A stretch of 64,000 nucleotides of DNA, taken from positions 1,726,454-1,790,453 of the forward strand of contig NW_003314290.1 of the NCBI RefSeq assembly GCF_000143415.4, read 5' to 3'. The stretch is from Selaginella moellendorffii. Lineage: Eukaryota > Streptophyta > Lycopodiopsida > Selaginellales > Selaginellaceae. Below, one piece after another: positions 36,352 to 45,604 of the stretch (position 1 is its first letter; each line of letters starts with the position of its first letter). Under the pieces are notes generated by a model. The model made no database searches. It was not told the DNA's origin and saw only the letters and a list, made by a program, of their open reading frames with translations. The position numbers and the translations under genes were made by a program.

Positions 36352-36463
36352 GGACACAAACTATATGAATATTCTAAGAATATTCCATGGCCTATGGGAT
36401 TTAAGGCCATAATGCCTCAAGGGTTGGGAGGCTAGCCTAGGGTTCACTCTCTTGTTCGTTTCA
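36352..36463 (+). repeat. Right LTR of the gypsy element
   Basis: A purine tract (GAGGGAGGGG) precedes it. It ends TTCGTTTCA, followed by the target duplication CTAGG. It holds two GAATATTC palindromes (36367-36374 and 36378-36385). Confidence 0.88.
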
Positions 36464-37790
36464 CTAGGCAGGATTAGAAAGAAAAACTTTCTAAAAAATT
36501 TCTAGCTTCAAAGATGACATCATCCTTTAAAACCCTCTCCAGAATCTGCACGACAGAAAGTAAGTTTCACCAATCAAAGTTGCACCATACCTTTGGATAA
36601 GAAGATTTTACAAAATAATGATTCTTTTTTAGAACTAGTTTTACTTTGCCATAGTTGAGAGTCAACTCTTTGCCATTCCATCACTGTAATAACTATCTGA
36701 GACTCAAGACCAATGGAGAGAGCTGCATACAAAGAATGTGGTGTGAGATTGTACTCGTGCATATGTTCTAGCCTGGAATAAAGTTTCAAAGAAAATACTT
36801 GAGTGTAAGAACTTCTAATATCAGCGAGACCTGAAGCTTATTGACACACCAGCTTGGCAGTCACAATGAGAAAGTCATATGCTTGCTTGTGTAGCAGAGA
36901 AAATGTCCTATCAGGTCCAACCCAGAGTGGTCTCTTCTTGTGGTCTGGCTTTAGCTCGAACTTGCTAAAATCCATTACCAGTATGGGGATAAAGAAGAGG
37001 AAGAGCAACACAGTTCACAACAAATCCTATCCTTCTAAAGGTTAAAAGGAACTAGAAAGAGAAAAAAAAAAAAAGAGAGTAAAGAGATGAATGCTCTCTT
37101 CTTTTATGCCGTGATCAACAAGAATTTTGGGGGGTGGGTGGGGGCTTGACCAAAATTTCATCAAGGAAGAGATCTTATGGTGACTGTTAAATCAACCTTA
37201 ACTAGAGCTGTTATACATTAAGACTGAATTGTACAAAATATTTCACTAAGGTTTTTGAAATGGAGAAAAGAAAAAAACTTAAAATGATAGGGCAACATTG
37301 AGAGTAGCACCAGCCAAAGTGGTAGTAACAGTCACAGTGGTAGTAGCTAAAGGAACATCAACTGATTTAAACACAACAATTGGAGAAAAGAAAGAAGAGT
37401 GCTGGCAATTTATTTCTATAAAGGTTTAACATTTGGTTAAGTCATTTAAATCGCACAATGAGATTTTGAAGAGTTTTTTGAAAAGGTGTGCTCTATTAAA
37501 ATTTATATGGAAGTTACATTAAAATTAGTATTAATTCAATAGTGACAACATCATGTGCTAGAAGATTGGTGTGGTTCTTTTGGGTTATGTTTGAGTGGTT
37601 TACTTTCCCATGCGAAAAAGAATCAATTACTCTTACCTGTCCAAACATCCTCCAAAGCAGCCTCAATTCTCTCTCAAACCCCTCTGGTGGTGCTGGTCGG
37701 CTTGCGAAGGCAAGGATCTAGCTCTTCTTCTGGCATTGCGTTGGCAATGTCAAAATTCATAAGGTCTTTTGATCTGCTTCTGTGACACTG
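36464..37790 (-). pseudogene. XPB relic copy 2, 5' piece right of the gypsy insertion
   Basis: It continues the relic from 22346-22669. The minus strand encodes YGKVKLVLKKN-type, HEYNLTPHSLYAAVSIGLE and RPLWVGPD-type XPB segments. A deletion has removed part of the stretch that reads FLKTFSP in copy 1 (compare 36900-36915 with 10040-10065). The first-exon scrap with NFDIANAMPEE is at about 37715-37760. Confidence 0.75.
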
Positions 37791-38257
37791 GCCGAGTTGC
37801 GAAGTTCAATTGAATGTTAGTCAGTCGTCACGATTAATGTTAAAATGTCTGAGCCCAAGTTCACACAAGTGCCCGACAGAAAATTACCATTTGACAATTG
37901 AGATTATAGAAACAGCTTTTGTGTTAGGAAGTGCAGATTATTTTCTGATACGATCTCAAAACTGTGGCACTAGGAACGTCAAATTTCAACTACAGTCGCT
38001 TTGGTGCAAGTGACCGAGAAGGTAACCAGACTTCCAGTGAGGCTCATAGGGGTGCGGACAAAGATGATTCTTTGAAATACCTCTTGTTTTCCCGTTGGCG
38101 AGAAGTAGAGAGTCCGGAGAACTTGGAAGAAGAGCAGAAGAAAGAGGAATTCCTCCAGGGAAGTCAAAAGCTTCAATCTGACAAGTCTAGCTTCTCACCA
38201 GACACAAGAAACTTTGGACTTTTTCTAGAGCTTTTAAACCACTTTACACGTTTCTGC

Positions 38258-39985
38258 CATGGATCATCACAGCGTTTCCCTTCGGGCTCGTGGTGGTGTT
38301 GATCACTTCATTCGCCAGCTCCACCGCACAGCAATTCTCTTCCTTCTGCAACAAGAGATGCGACTTTGCACTTGTTCTGGCAGCCCCATTTGCAACCTTG
38401 TTAACCAGACTTGCGATGGCAATCCAGGAGATACCCCTTTATTGCCCAATTCCCGATTGTGAGCCTGCCCAGAGCGGGTAGAATGCACAATTCAGTATCC
38501 TTTTTTATTTATGGTGAGCCCCATTTGCTTATTTGGATTTGCATGCCACTTAAAGATTCTCAATAAGATAAGAAAAAATAAGATTACTATCTTGAGCATG
38601 ATCTAAAGAGAATGATGAAAAAAAAGAAAATATAAAAAGGAATACAAAACACAATGAAGGAAAACTTAAACCAAGCTTAGGTTATATACTTATAAATCCA
38701 CTACCAGTTAATAACATCTACTAATTATAATTTAACGTTACTAATTTAAATTTAGTCGCTCAATATTTAGGGCTGCGTGGCACAAAGCACCAAGTGAGCG
38801 TGGCAAAAGAGTAACCACGTAAGAGAGGGTGCATTTCTCCCCCAGAGCTTCATCTACTTGAATGCCACCGCCCACAACCCAGGTATCAGTACTTCACTTG
38901 CTCACTGTGCCCCTCACGACGGTCACGATGTGAGTCTTGTCCTTGTCGATGAGCTTTGAGAATCCAAAGTCGGCGGGCGCCCATGTGGTGCCCATCTTCT
39001 TATCCAGCAGGATGTTCTGGGGCTTGATGTCGAGATGGAGTTGGCATCCTTCGTGAAGATATGTGAGCCCTCGGGCAACATCAAGCGCGATGAAGAGCCT
39101 GGATGCCCAAGCCAGGCACTTGTCCTTGGCGAATCCAGCGAGTAGACGAGCAAGAGTGGAGGCAAAATCCAATCATCTTGACGAAATTGAGGTTGTGAAT
39201 GCTGCCGATCGACATCACGTCATGATCGACATCACGCCTTGGCAAATCCATGAGATTGCCGAGATCAAGCGGCCCCACGGCAGCTTGGAAGTCCGTCGCA
39301 AGAACTTCCACCACACTAGCCTTAAGAGCGCCAAGCTGATGAACGGCAGCAATGGCAATCTGTCTAGAGTTGGAATTCTCGCCCTTCCAGCTCCAACCGA
39401 CAGCCAAATCGAAGTAGTGCTTCTCACACCACTCGCGTCCCTCCCACCACCTCGATGCCGTGAAATTAAAAGGTTCCGAGTGCCTCCATTCTCGTGTCAC
39501 GCACAAGACCGACGTGTTCCAAAACCTGTCCCGGGACCATGGGGGTATGGTGGAATCTTTGGTTCCAACCTGAAGTGTGCCGGGATTCGCGACAAGCAGC
39601 ACCCCACGATTTGGAATCGTCCTTCTGCTGTTTGCAGCATAAAGGCCGTGGAGTGTTCCTTGGACTCGGACTCGCAGATGGACGTCGTGTTCCGCTTTCA
39701 ACAAGCTCCACAATGGAAACTCCGTAGTCTACGACCAACTGCTCAAAGCCAAGGATGGTTTCTTACCAACTGCTCAAAGCCAAGGATGGTTTCTTTCTGA
39801 GAGGCTTTCGAGCACATCGTCCAGATCGGGCTATGATCAGTTGGATCCCTTGCAGCGACCAGTTGTGATGAAGATTCTCAAGGGGTGCCATGGATGTGTT
39901 GGTGTTCCCTCAGCTGGAGAGACCTGCTGCACAGGCTTCGTCCCTCCTCATGAGCAGCAGTGCAAGTTCAGGAGTATAAATCTCT
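38258..39985 (+). pseudogene. Kiwellin-type receptor kinase pseudogene, copy 2, with inverted middle
   Basis: ATG at 38259 starts the same signal-peptide region as at 11741, but with an early frameshift. Ectodomain scraps run to about 38490 without the copia insertion, so this is the empty-site version. Around 38900-39480 the TM, juxtamembrane and N-lobe part lies in reverse orientation: on the minus strand it reads GPLDLGNLMDLP, MSIGSIHNLNFVK, LDIKPQNILLD and DFGFSKLIDKDKTH. From about 39485 the plus orientation resumes with the roughly 95-bp foreign block and C-lobe scraps, and the relic ends in LERPAAQASSLL-type sequence near 39960. Confidence 0.8.
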
Positions 39986-40143
39986 ATCTCAGATAAGAAG
40001 GCGTTTTTACAAACAAGGAAACTTTGCAAGAAGAATTTATTCTATAGTGAACTCTTGGAGCAAGATAAAAATTATTTTTTTGGGTTGCTTAAGCAAACCT
40101 GTACATAGATTACGATGGTAATGGATATACCTAAAATATACTT

Positions 40144-40181
40144 GAATATTCTAGAATATTCTAGAATATTCTAGAATATTC
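40144..40181. promoter_or_regulatory. Perfect eight-unit heat-shock-element-like array
   Basis: Three copies of GAATATTCTA followed by GAATATTC give eight alternating GAA/TTC units, each pair separated by two bases. That is the nGAAnnTTCn consensus of heat-shock factor sites. It lies in about 0.32 kb of AT-rich DNA present only in copy 2, between the kinase relic and the BSP pseudogene. Neither neighbour has its promoter here, so function is uncertain and a simple tandem repeat is also possible. Confidence 0.6.
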
Positions 40182-40420
40182 TACCATCTAACGGTTGTTA
40201 TTCATTTAGATTAATTTTGTATTTATAATTTATAAACTTTCTTAAACTTTTCAAGTATATTCTTTTTTATTCTATCATATGCAATAAGATTAATTATAAT
40301 TATAAAATTTACTTGATTAATTGAATTAATAAGTAAAAATAACACTACTATTAGAAAATCAAACATTGCAATTTATTTCTTTTTCATAAAGAAAATTCTC
40401 TTATATAAATACTGTTTTAA

Positions 40421-41135
40421 TCACCCACCGAATTTGTTCTTGTAGTCTGTCCACAAATCCTGTAAGCTCTTTCCAAGCAAATCACTGAACACAGACTCAC
40501 TCCACGCATCATTTGCAAGCCTCGCATTCATCTGCCACACAAAATCTCCCCAGAGGCTATTGCAGTAATCGAAGAAATAGGCAGTAACATCGTAGCCCTG
40601 GTCCCAGCGATCACCACCACCCGGCTTCACCCAGTGAGATGGAGCGAGCCCGGCTTTGAGCCGGACATAATCAGCCACTCCTTCAGTCACTCCACTGGGA
40701 GTTCCTTGCCCAAAGTACTGCCAGACGTGAGCCATCTCGTGGTATATTACCCCTGTGATCCCCTCGTAGTTATCGGCAGATGGAGCATTAAACTGGATCT
40801 GGAACTCGCCGGGACACCGTCCCAAATGTGATAGCAACCGCACCCTGCTGGAGCTGCTTCTCGACCGTGAAGACAACCTTGGTCACTAGTTTTGTGGGAA
40901 CACTGTCGAGACCATTGTGCAACAGCGGCGGGATGAAGTTGATTGCATCGCCCAGGACTTTGAAGGCCCCGGAGATCCCCATCACCGAGTTGAAGCGCTT
41001 GCCACCGTCGGTGTCCTCGGCATTGTTTGCTCCGACCAGGACAATGTCTGCATGGACACGGGAAGTGATAACGAGAACAAGGGACAAGCAGCTCAAAAGA
41101 TGTGCAGTGGAAACTCTCAGACAAGTTTGCGTCAT
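40421..41135 (-). pseudogene. BSP-family gene, frameshifted copy
   Basis: It is nearly identical to 18380-19096, with the same signal peptide and the HEMAHVWQ motif downstream. At about 40815 the stretch reads GGGACACCGTCCC where the intact copy has GGGACTGCCCGTCCC, a loss of two bases that shifts the frame before the zinc motif. No other clear lesion is seen, so inactivation may be recent. Confidence 0.85.
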
Positions 41136-41453
41136 TGTTAATCGCAAAAATCAATATCGTGTGAGGAACGCAGAAAGTTGGCTCATGAAGGGGTTTATAA
41201 AGTGTTTGTACGCGGTTATGGCTACGAAGTCAACGTATTTTGACTACGCGGATTTGGCTTCGACACGGCACTATATGGAAAAATGCTTGAGCCCGGGTTG
41301 ACTTCTAGTGTGTGAGACTAGCGTGATGACCAACTACACCACCCAGACTGTGACACTAAGTTGGTTTCCACAACTAATTTACAATGAAGCTGATTGCTTT
41401 TCCAGAGATATTTCTTGTGGGACGTTTTAGAGTTTCAATATAGTGGTGTAACA

Positions 41454-43388
41454 TTACAAACTGGTGGAGCTGAAGGAGGATTCAGGTGGTCGCAAGCTAA
41501 AGTTTCTCGAACTACCATCACTTGAAGGTGGTGGCAACTCAAGAACATCTATGCTACCGTCGAGCATATCCAATACGTTTCTCATGGAGGGTCGCATTGC
41601 TGGTTCGGCTTGGATACACCACAATCCAATCTTCAGGTATCTCTCGGCATCCTTGAAATCCAAGCCACTGCTGCTGGCGATATCGTCGTTTAGATTATTG
41701 ACAAAGAGCTTCTCGTCAATGAGCTCCACAACTTTGCCACTGTAAAACATGCTCAATGCGGCTGTACCAAGGAAGTGCACTGTCGGTTGTGAGGAGGAGG
41801 AGGAGGAGGATGTCAAAGGATGAAATTCCAAGGCCCGCTTGGAGGTTACAAGCTCAAGCAGCACAATTCCAAAGCTGTAGACGTCGGTCTTGTCCGTGAC
41901 TTTGGTATGGAGCCACTCGGGCGCCATGTATCCGGGAGTTCCTCGCATGACAGTCACCACCTGACTCTTTCCTCGCTCGGCGAGCTTGCTCAGGCCAAAG
42001 TCGGAGATCCTGGCTCGCAAGTTCTCGTCCAGGAGGATGTTTTGCGGCTTGATGTCCAGGTGAAGAACTTGCTCCCGGCATCCCTCATGGAGATACGTGA
42101 GTCCTCGAGCAACATCTATCGCGATTGAGTGTCTCTGGTTCCAGTCCAGCAGGATTCCGCCAGCTTTGCCATCATTGTATTCGGTGAAGATCCACTTGTC
42201 CAATGAGCCATTGGGCATAAACTCGTAGACAAGCAATGCAGCTGGTCCCTGGATGCAAAATCCCCGGAGCCTTACCAAGTTGAAGTGATGGATGCTTCCA
42301 ATGGACATCACCTCGGCCTTAAACTGTGACTGTCCTTGTGTAGAGCCTTCTATCTCTACATCCATTTTCTTGACAGCAACCAGGCTTCCATCTGCAAGCT
42401 CCCCCTTAAAGACGGATCCAAATCCGCCAGCTCCGAGCATGAACTGTGGAGCAAAGTTTCCAGTCGCTGCTCTCAAGTCGTGATAGCTAAACTGGTGTGG
42501 AAGTAACTTATCGAGCCTCATTCCATCCATGAGCGCTTGCTCATCTTTTCTTCGCCTCTCAAGAGATCTCCTCCATCGCCTGGTTGCTGTGAAGGCTGCG
42601 ACACTAACCAACACCACCACCACAGCACCCACTATGCCAGCAATTAATCCCAGCTTGCGGTTCATGCGTCTTGGAGACGGTAATTGTGGAGGATTACTGT
42701 TAGTAGTGATACTCCAGGTGATATTTTCTACGATTCCAATGCCTGGATCATACCCAAGCTGCCTCCACACTTGCTCGTTCGCTGCCACGGCATTTGGAGC
42801 ACAGGGCTCCGTGAACGAAAAATTGCCGAGACACCCTCCCCCGGAGTAGCATTGAGCCACGACTCTGGCCACCACAGTTCGTCCATTTGGAGCTAAAACT
42901 TGGATATTCGTGGAGCACAAGCTTCGGTCTTGGTTATACCACCCAGTGGCCACCGCCGCCATGAGATCAAAATCCCACCCGAAGGACGTGCACGACCTGA
43001 GAGAACCCGGATTTGAGAGATTGAATCTTGTGACATATAAGACGGCATTGTTGGTCTCTTGAAAAATTGGAGAGCAAGTGAAAGTCCTGTAAGCCAGGCC
43101 TGGGACGCAGCAATTTGGGCAGTCTGGAGCGATGGTGTCATTGAAAACAAAGCTGGAACTGGGCTGGCAAACGTCTGAATCGCTAAGGTATGGCTCGGAT
43201 CGATTGCTCGCTTGGTAGCAGGACGAGTTCCGGAGTGAACGGTTGCCGCCGAGCATGGGCTCCGGGAAACAAAGGGACCCATTTTGGCAATCGGTCGACG
43301 AAGAACATACCTGTTGTTGGGCTTGCGAGTAGTGGAAGCTCTTTGCGCTACATGCTAGGACGATGATGAAGCACAGGAGTACCTCCAT
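41454..43388 (-). CDS. Receptor-like kinase with kiwellin-like ectodomain (minus type)
   Basis: An intact single-exon gene for 644 residues. The order is signal peptide (1-23), cysteine-rich region (about 28-110), kiwellin-like double-psi barrel region (about 144-226), transmembrane helix (about 247-267), juxtamembrane and kinase (about 316-600). The barrel region carries ATGWYNQDRSLC, APNGRTVVARVVAQC and EQVWRQLGY, in the order and spacing of kiwellin/ripening-related proteins (STGWY..C, NGRSV.A.VVDEC, AVWEALG). The kinase has GAGGFGSV, VAVKK, HLDIKPQN and SDFGLSK. HLD in place of HRD makes it non-RD, a class common among plant immune receptor kinases. It probably sits in the plasma membrane and senses an apoplastic ligand (inference). 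It shares a 264-bp upstream region with the plus-type gene. Wall-associated/LRK10-like is the closest alternative label for the kinase part. Confidence 0.85.
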   Translation of the reverse strand: MEVLLCFIIVLACSAKSFHYSQAQQQVCSSSTDCQNGSLCFPEPMLGGNRSLRNSSCYQASNRSEPYLSDSDVCQPSSSFVFNDTIAPDCPNCCVPGLAYRTFTCSPIFQETNNAVLYVTRFNLSNPGSLRSCTSFGWDFDLMAAVATGWYNQDRSLCSTNIQVLAPNGRTVVARVVAQCYSGGGCLGNFSFTEPCAPNAVAANEQVWRQLGYDPGIGIVENITWSITTNSNPPQLPSPRRMNRKLGLIAGIVGAVVVVLVSVAAFTATRRWRRSLERRRKDEQALMDGMRLDKLLPHQFSYHDLRAATGNFAPQFMLGAGGFGSVFKGELADGSLVAVKKMDVEIEGSTQGQSQFKAEVMSIGSIHHFNLVRLRGFCIQGPAALLVYEFMPNGSLDKWIFTEYNDGKAGGILLDWNQRHSIAIDVARGLTYLHEGCREQVLHLDIKPQNILLDENLRARISDFGLSKLAERGKSQVVTVMRGTPGYMAPEWLHTKVTDKTDVYSFGIVLLELVTSKRALEFHPLTSSSSSSSQPTVHFLGTAALSMFYSGKVVELIDEKLFVNNLNDDIASSSGLDFKDAERYLKIGLWCIQAEPAMRPSMRNVLDMLDGSIDVLELPPPSSDGSSRNFSLRPPESSFSSTSL

Positions 43389-43652
43389 AGCTGCAGACGA
43401 CCACTGTTCATAGCGACGACCATGGGATTATATGATCAAAACTTCAAATAGATGAGATCGGAGAAGTCGCATCAGTGCTTTTTCTATGGTCATGTTTAGT
43501 GTGAAGCTCTGGCAGTATCCTGATGGCAAGTAAGAAAAGTCAAACAAGGATCCTTGGAAGGTTCATATAGCGCTTCCAATTCTTAAAGTTTTTCATTGAC
43601 TTTTAGATAGAGCTTTTAAACTAACTTACCTGGTCCAGGGCAAGCTCCAGCC
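43389..43652. promoter_or_regulatory. Shared divergent promoter of the two receptor kinases, with two W-box cores
   Basis: Only 264 bp separate the two ATGs. AGTCAA at 43538-43543 (TTGACT on the minus strand) and TTGACT at 43596-43601 match the W-box TTGAC[CT] bound by WRKY factors. No convincing TATA box is placed for either gene. Confidence 0.6.
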
Positions 43653-45491
43653 ATGGATCGTCGCACCACTTTCTTCGCGCTCGCGATGATCTTGATCTCT
43701 TCACTCGCCGGCGCCACCGCACAACAGTTCTCCTCCTCCTGCGGCACGAGATGCGACTCTACGCGCGATTGTTCTGGCGGCCTCGTTTGCAATCCTATTA
43801 GCAAGACCTGCGATGGCGATCCATCAGCTAGCACTCTTTCCTGCCCAATTCTCGGCTGCGAGCCCGCCCAGACCTTCGTCTACTCGAATGCCACCGCCCA
43901 CAACCCAGCACTTTGCTTCGACAACACCACCTACCAGTTCTTCAATTGCTCGCCGCAAGAACAGCCTCGCAATTTCGCGGCATTCTACTTCATCGAGCTG
44001 GAGGAGTCCCCTACGAGTTGCAATCGCTCGACGCCGCCAAGGAATTCGGAGCTCCTGGCGTCCATGTCCACGGGGTGGTTCGCCAATGGATCGTCGTGCC
44101 ACAGAGAGATCGTGATCACGGCGGAGAATGGGCTGAGCGTGACGGCGACAGTGATCGACCAGTGTGGATCGAACATCGGGTGTACCGCAGACACTGGATT
44201 CTATGGGCCGTGCTCGCCCAGATCGCTGGGAGGGACGAGAGCGGTGTGGGAAGCGCTGGGGCAGACCTACTTTGATAATGTGTTGGCGGTCACTTGGAGC
44301 TGGAAGGGCGAGGATTCCAACCTGAGAGATCGCAATATCGCCATTGCCGTGGTTTCCAGTGGAGCGATCGTCGTCTTGGCGCTCCTAGGGCTAGTGTGGT
44401 GGAAGTTCTTGCGACGCTCATCCAATGCTGCCGTGAGGGAGCGGCCGCTCGATCTCGGCAACCTCGCGGATTTGCCACGGCAATTCAAGTACCAGGAGGT
44501 GTATCGAGCGACCAAGGGATTCCAGAGCAAGGTGGGACAAGGAGGATTTGCGAGTGTGTTCAAGGGAACGTTGCCCGGCGGGGAGATTGTGGCAGTCAAG
44601 AGGATCGGAGGTGGAGTGCGGCAGAGGGACAAGCAATTCAAGGCGGAGGTGATGTCGATTGGCAGCATCCATCACCTCAATCTGGTCAAGCTGGTTGGAT
44701 TTTGCCTGCATTCTCCACACAACTTGCTCGTCTACGAGTTCCTCCCGAATGGCTCGCTAGATGGATGGATTTTCGCCAAGGAGAAATGCCTGTCCTGGGG
44801 ATCCAGGCTCTCCATCGCGCTCGACGTTGCCCGGGGGCTCGCCTATCTCCACGAAGGATGCCGCGAGAAGGTACTCCATCTAGACATCAAGCCCCAGAAC
44901 ATCCTCCTGGACGAGAAGATGGGCGCCAAGATCGCCGACTTTGGGTTCTCCAAGCTCATCGACAAGGACGAGAGTCACGTCGTGACGGTCATGCGAGGCA
45001 CGGTGGGATACATGGCTCCCGAGTGGCTCCACTCTCGAGTCACGGAGAAGACTGACGTCTATAGCTTTGGGGTCGTCCTTCTCGAGCTCGTTTGCGGCAT
45101 GAAGGCCGTGGAGTGTTCCTCGGGCTCGGGCTCACAGATGGACGTCGTGTTCCTCGGACAAACCGCTTTCAACAAGCTGGACAGTGGAAACTCGATGGAC
45201 TTGGTGGACGATCGGCTGCTCAAAGCCGAGGATGGTGGTGGTTTCTCCTTGACTGGCTTTGAGAACATCCTCCGGATCGGGTTATGGTGTACGCAGGAGG
45301 ATCCCTTGCAGCGACCAACGATGTCTGTGGTGGTGAAGATGCTCGAGGGTGCCATGGATGTGTTGGCATTCCCTCAGCTGGAGAGACCCGCTGCACAGGC
45401 TTCTCCACTCCTGGCGAGCTCGGGGCAATTCTCCATCTCGGTCTCAGGAAGAGATCGTCTCAACTCTCGGATGGAGCTCGATAAAAGCTAG
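43653..45491 (+). CDS. Receptor-like kinase with kiwellin-like ectodomain (plus type)
   Basis: An intact single-exon gene for 612 residues. Signal peptide 1-23. A cysteine-rich N-region follows (about 30-70, with CDSTRDCSGGLVCNP and CDGDP, the spacing of the kiwellin N-terminal module). The double-psi barrel region (about 131-217) has SMSTGWFANGSSC, AENGLSVTATVIDQC, NIGC and RAVWEALGQ, a close match to the kiwellin pattern. TM is about 229-250. The kinase is about 289-570, with GQGGFASV at 295-302, Lys316, HLDIKPQN with Asp411 (non-RD) and DFG at 429-431. Like its divergent partner it is predicted to be a plasma-membrane receptor. This is the parent form of the relics at 1-884, 2200-2550, 11740/17287-18204, 19787-20452 and 38258-39985. 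Confidence 0.88.
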   Translation: MDRRTTFFALAMILISSLAGATAQQFSSSCGTRCDSTRDCSGGLVCNPISKTCDGDPSASTLSCPILGCEPAQTFVYSNATAHNPALCFDNTTYQFFNCSPQEQPRNFAAFYFIELEESPTSCNRSTPPRNSELLASMSTGWFANGSSCHREIVITAENGLSVTATVIDQCGSNIGCTADTGFYGPCSPRSLGGTRAVWEALGQTYFDNVLAVTWSWKGEDSNLRDRNIAIAVVSSGAIVVLALLGLVWWKFLRRSSNAAVRERPLDLGNLADLPRQFKYQEVYRATKGFQSKVGQGGFASVFKGTLPGGEIVAVKRIGGGVRQRDKQFKAEVMSIGSIHHLNLVKLVGFCLHSPHNLLVYEFLPNGSLDGWIFAKEKCLSWGSRLSIALDVARGLAYLHEGCREKVLHLDIKPQNILLDEKMGAKIADFGFSKLIDKDESHVVTVMRGTVGYMAPEWLHSRVTEKTDVYSFGVVLLELVCGMKAVECSSGSGSQMDVVFLGQTAFNKLDSGNSMDLVDDRLLKAEDGGGFSLTGFENILRIGLWCTQEDPLQRPTMSVVVKMLEGAMDVLAFPQLERPAAQASPLLASSGQFSISVSGRDRLNSRMELDKS

Positions 45492-45604
45492 CGTGTCAGC
45501 TTTCGAGTGTTTGGCCTGGATGAATGGAGTGTTTTGCTTTCCTGCTAGAATTCTTTGACCTTCGCTCGCGTGATCTTTCTCTTCTCTACTTTCTTTATTC
45601 TTGG

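Larger units (their letters stand above)
22670..36463 (+). mobile_element. Ty3/gypsy (chromovirus-type) retrotransposon, degenerate, with two nested insertions
   Basis: Short LTRs (22670-22781 and 36352-36463) are flanked by a perfect 5-bp target duplication CTAGG (22665-22669 and 36464-36468). The primer-binding site TTGGTATCGGAGC follows the left LTR at 22782. Gag starts at 22812 and includes MKLMGHASSWWKNY. The zinc knuckle CFHCHKAGYHSRDC lies at about 23737-23780, and the aspartic protease at about 23880-24370. After the nested LARD, RT continues from 32013 with YFDDILVFS at about 32670. RNase H is split by a solo-LTR-like insert. Integrase (about 34810-35390) and its C-terminal part with a chromodomain-like end (LLIQWNGYSMDKAI at about 35985) follow. 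Stops and frameshifts show it is dead. Confidence 0.92.
22200..45500. repeat. Segmental duplication, copy 2
   Basis: It has the same landmark order as 9240-20830, with the gypsy element inserted in the XPB relic. This copy keeps both full-length receptor kinases at its right end, while its BSP gene is frameshifted. It also holds a roughly 0.57-kb inversion (about 38900-39480) and about 0.32 kb of AT-rich extra DNA (about 40072-40395) that copy 1 lacks. Confidence 0.85.

Noticed and set aside
39063-39800. 245-codon plus-strand open frame and a 210-codon minus-strand frame over the same stretch.
   Set aside because: Both arise from the scrambled and inverted kinase relic. Fragments of kinase sequence in wrong order do not form a gene.
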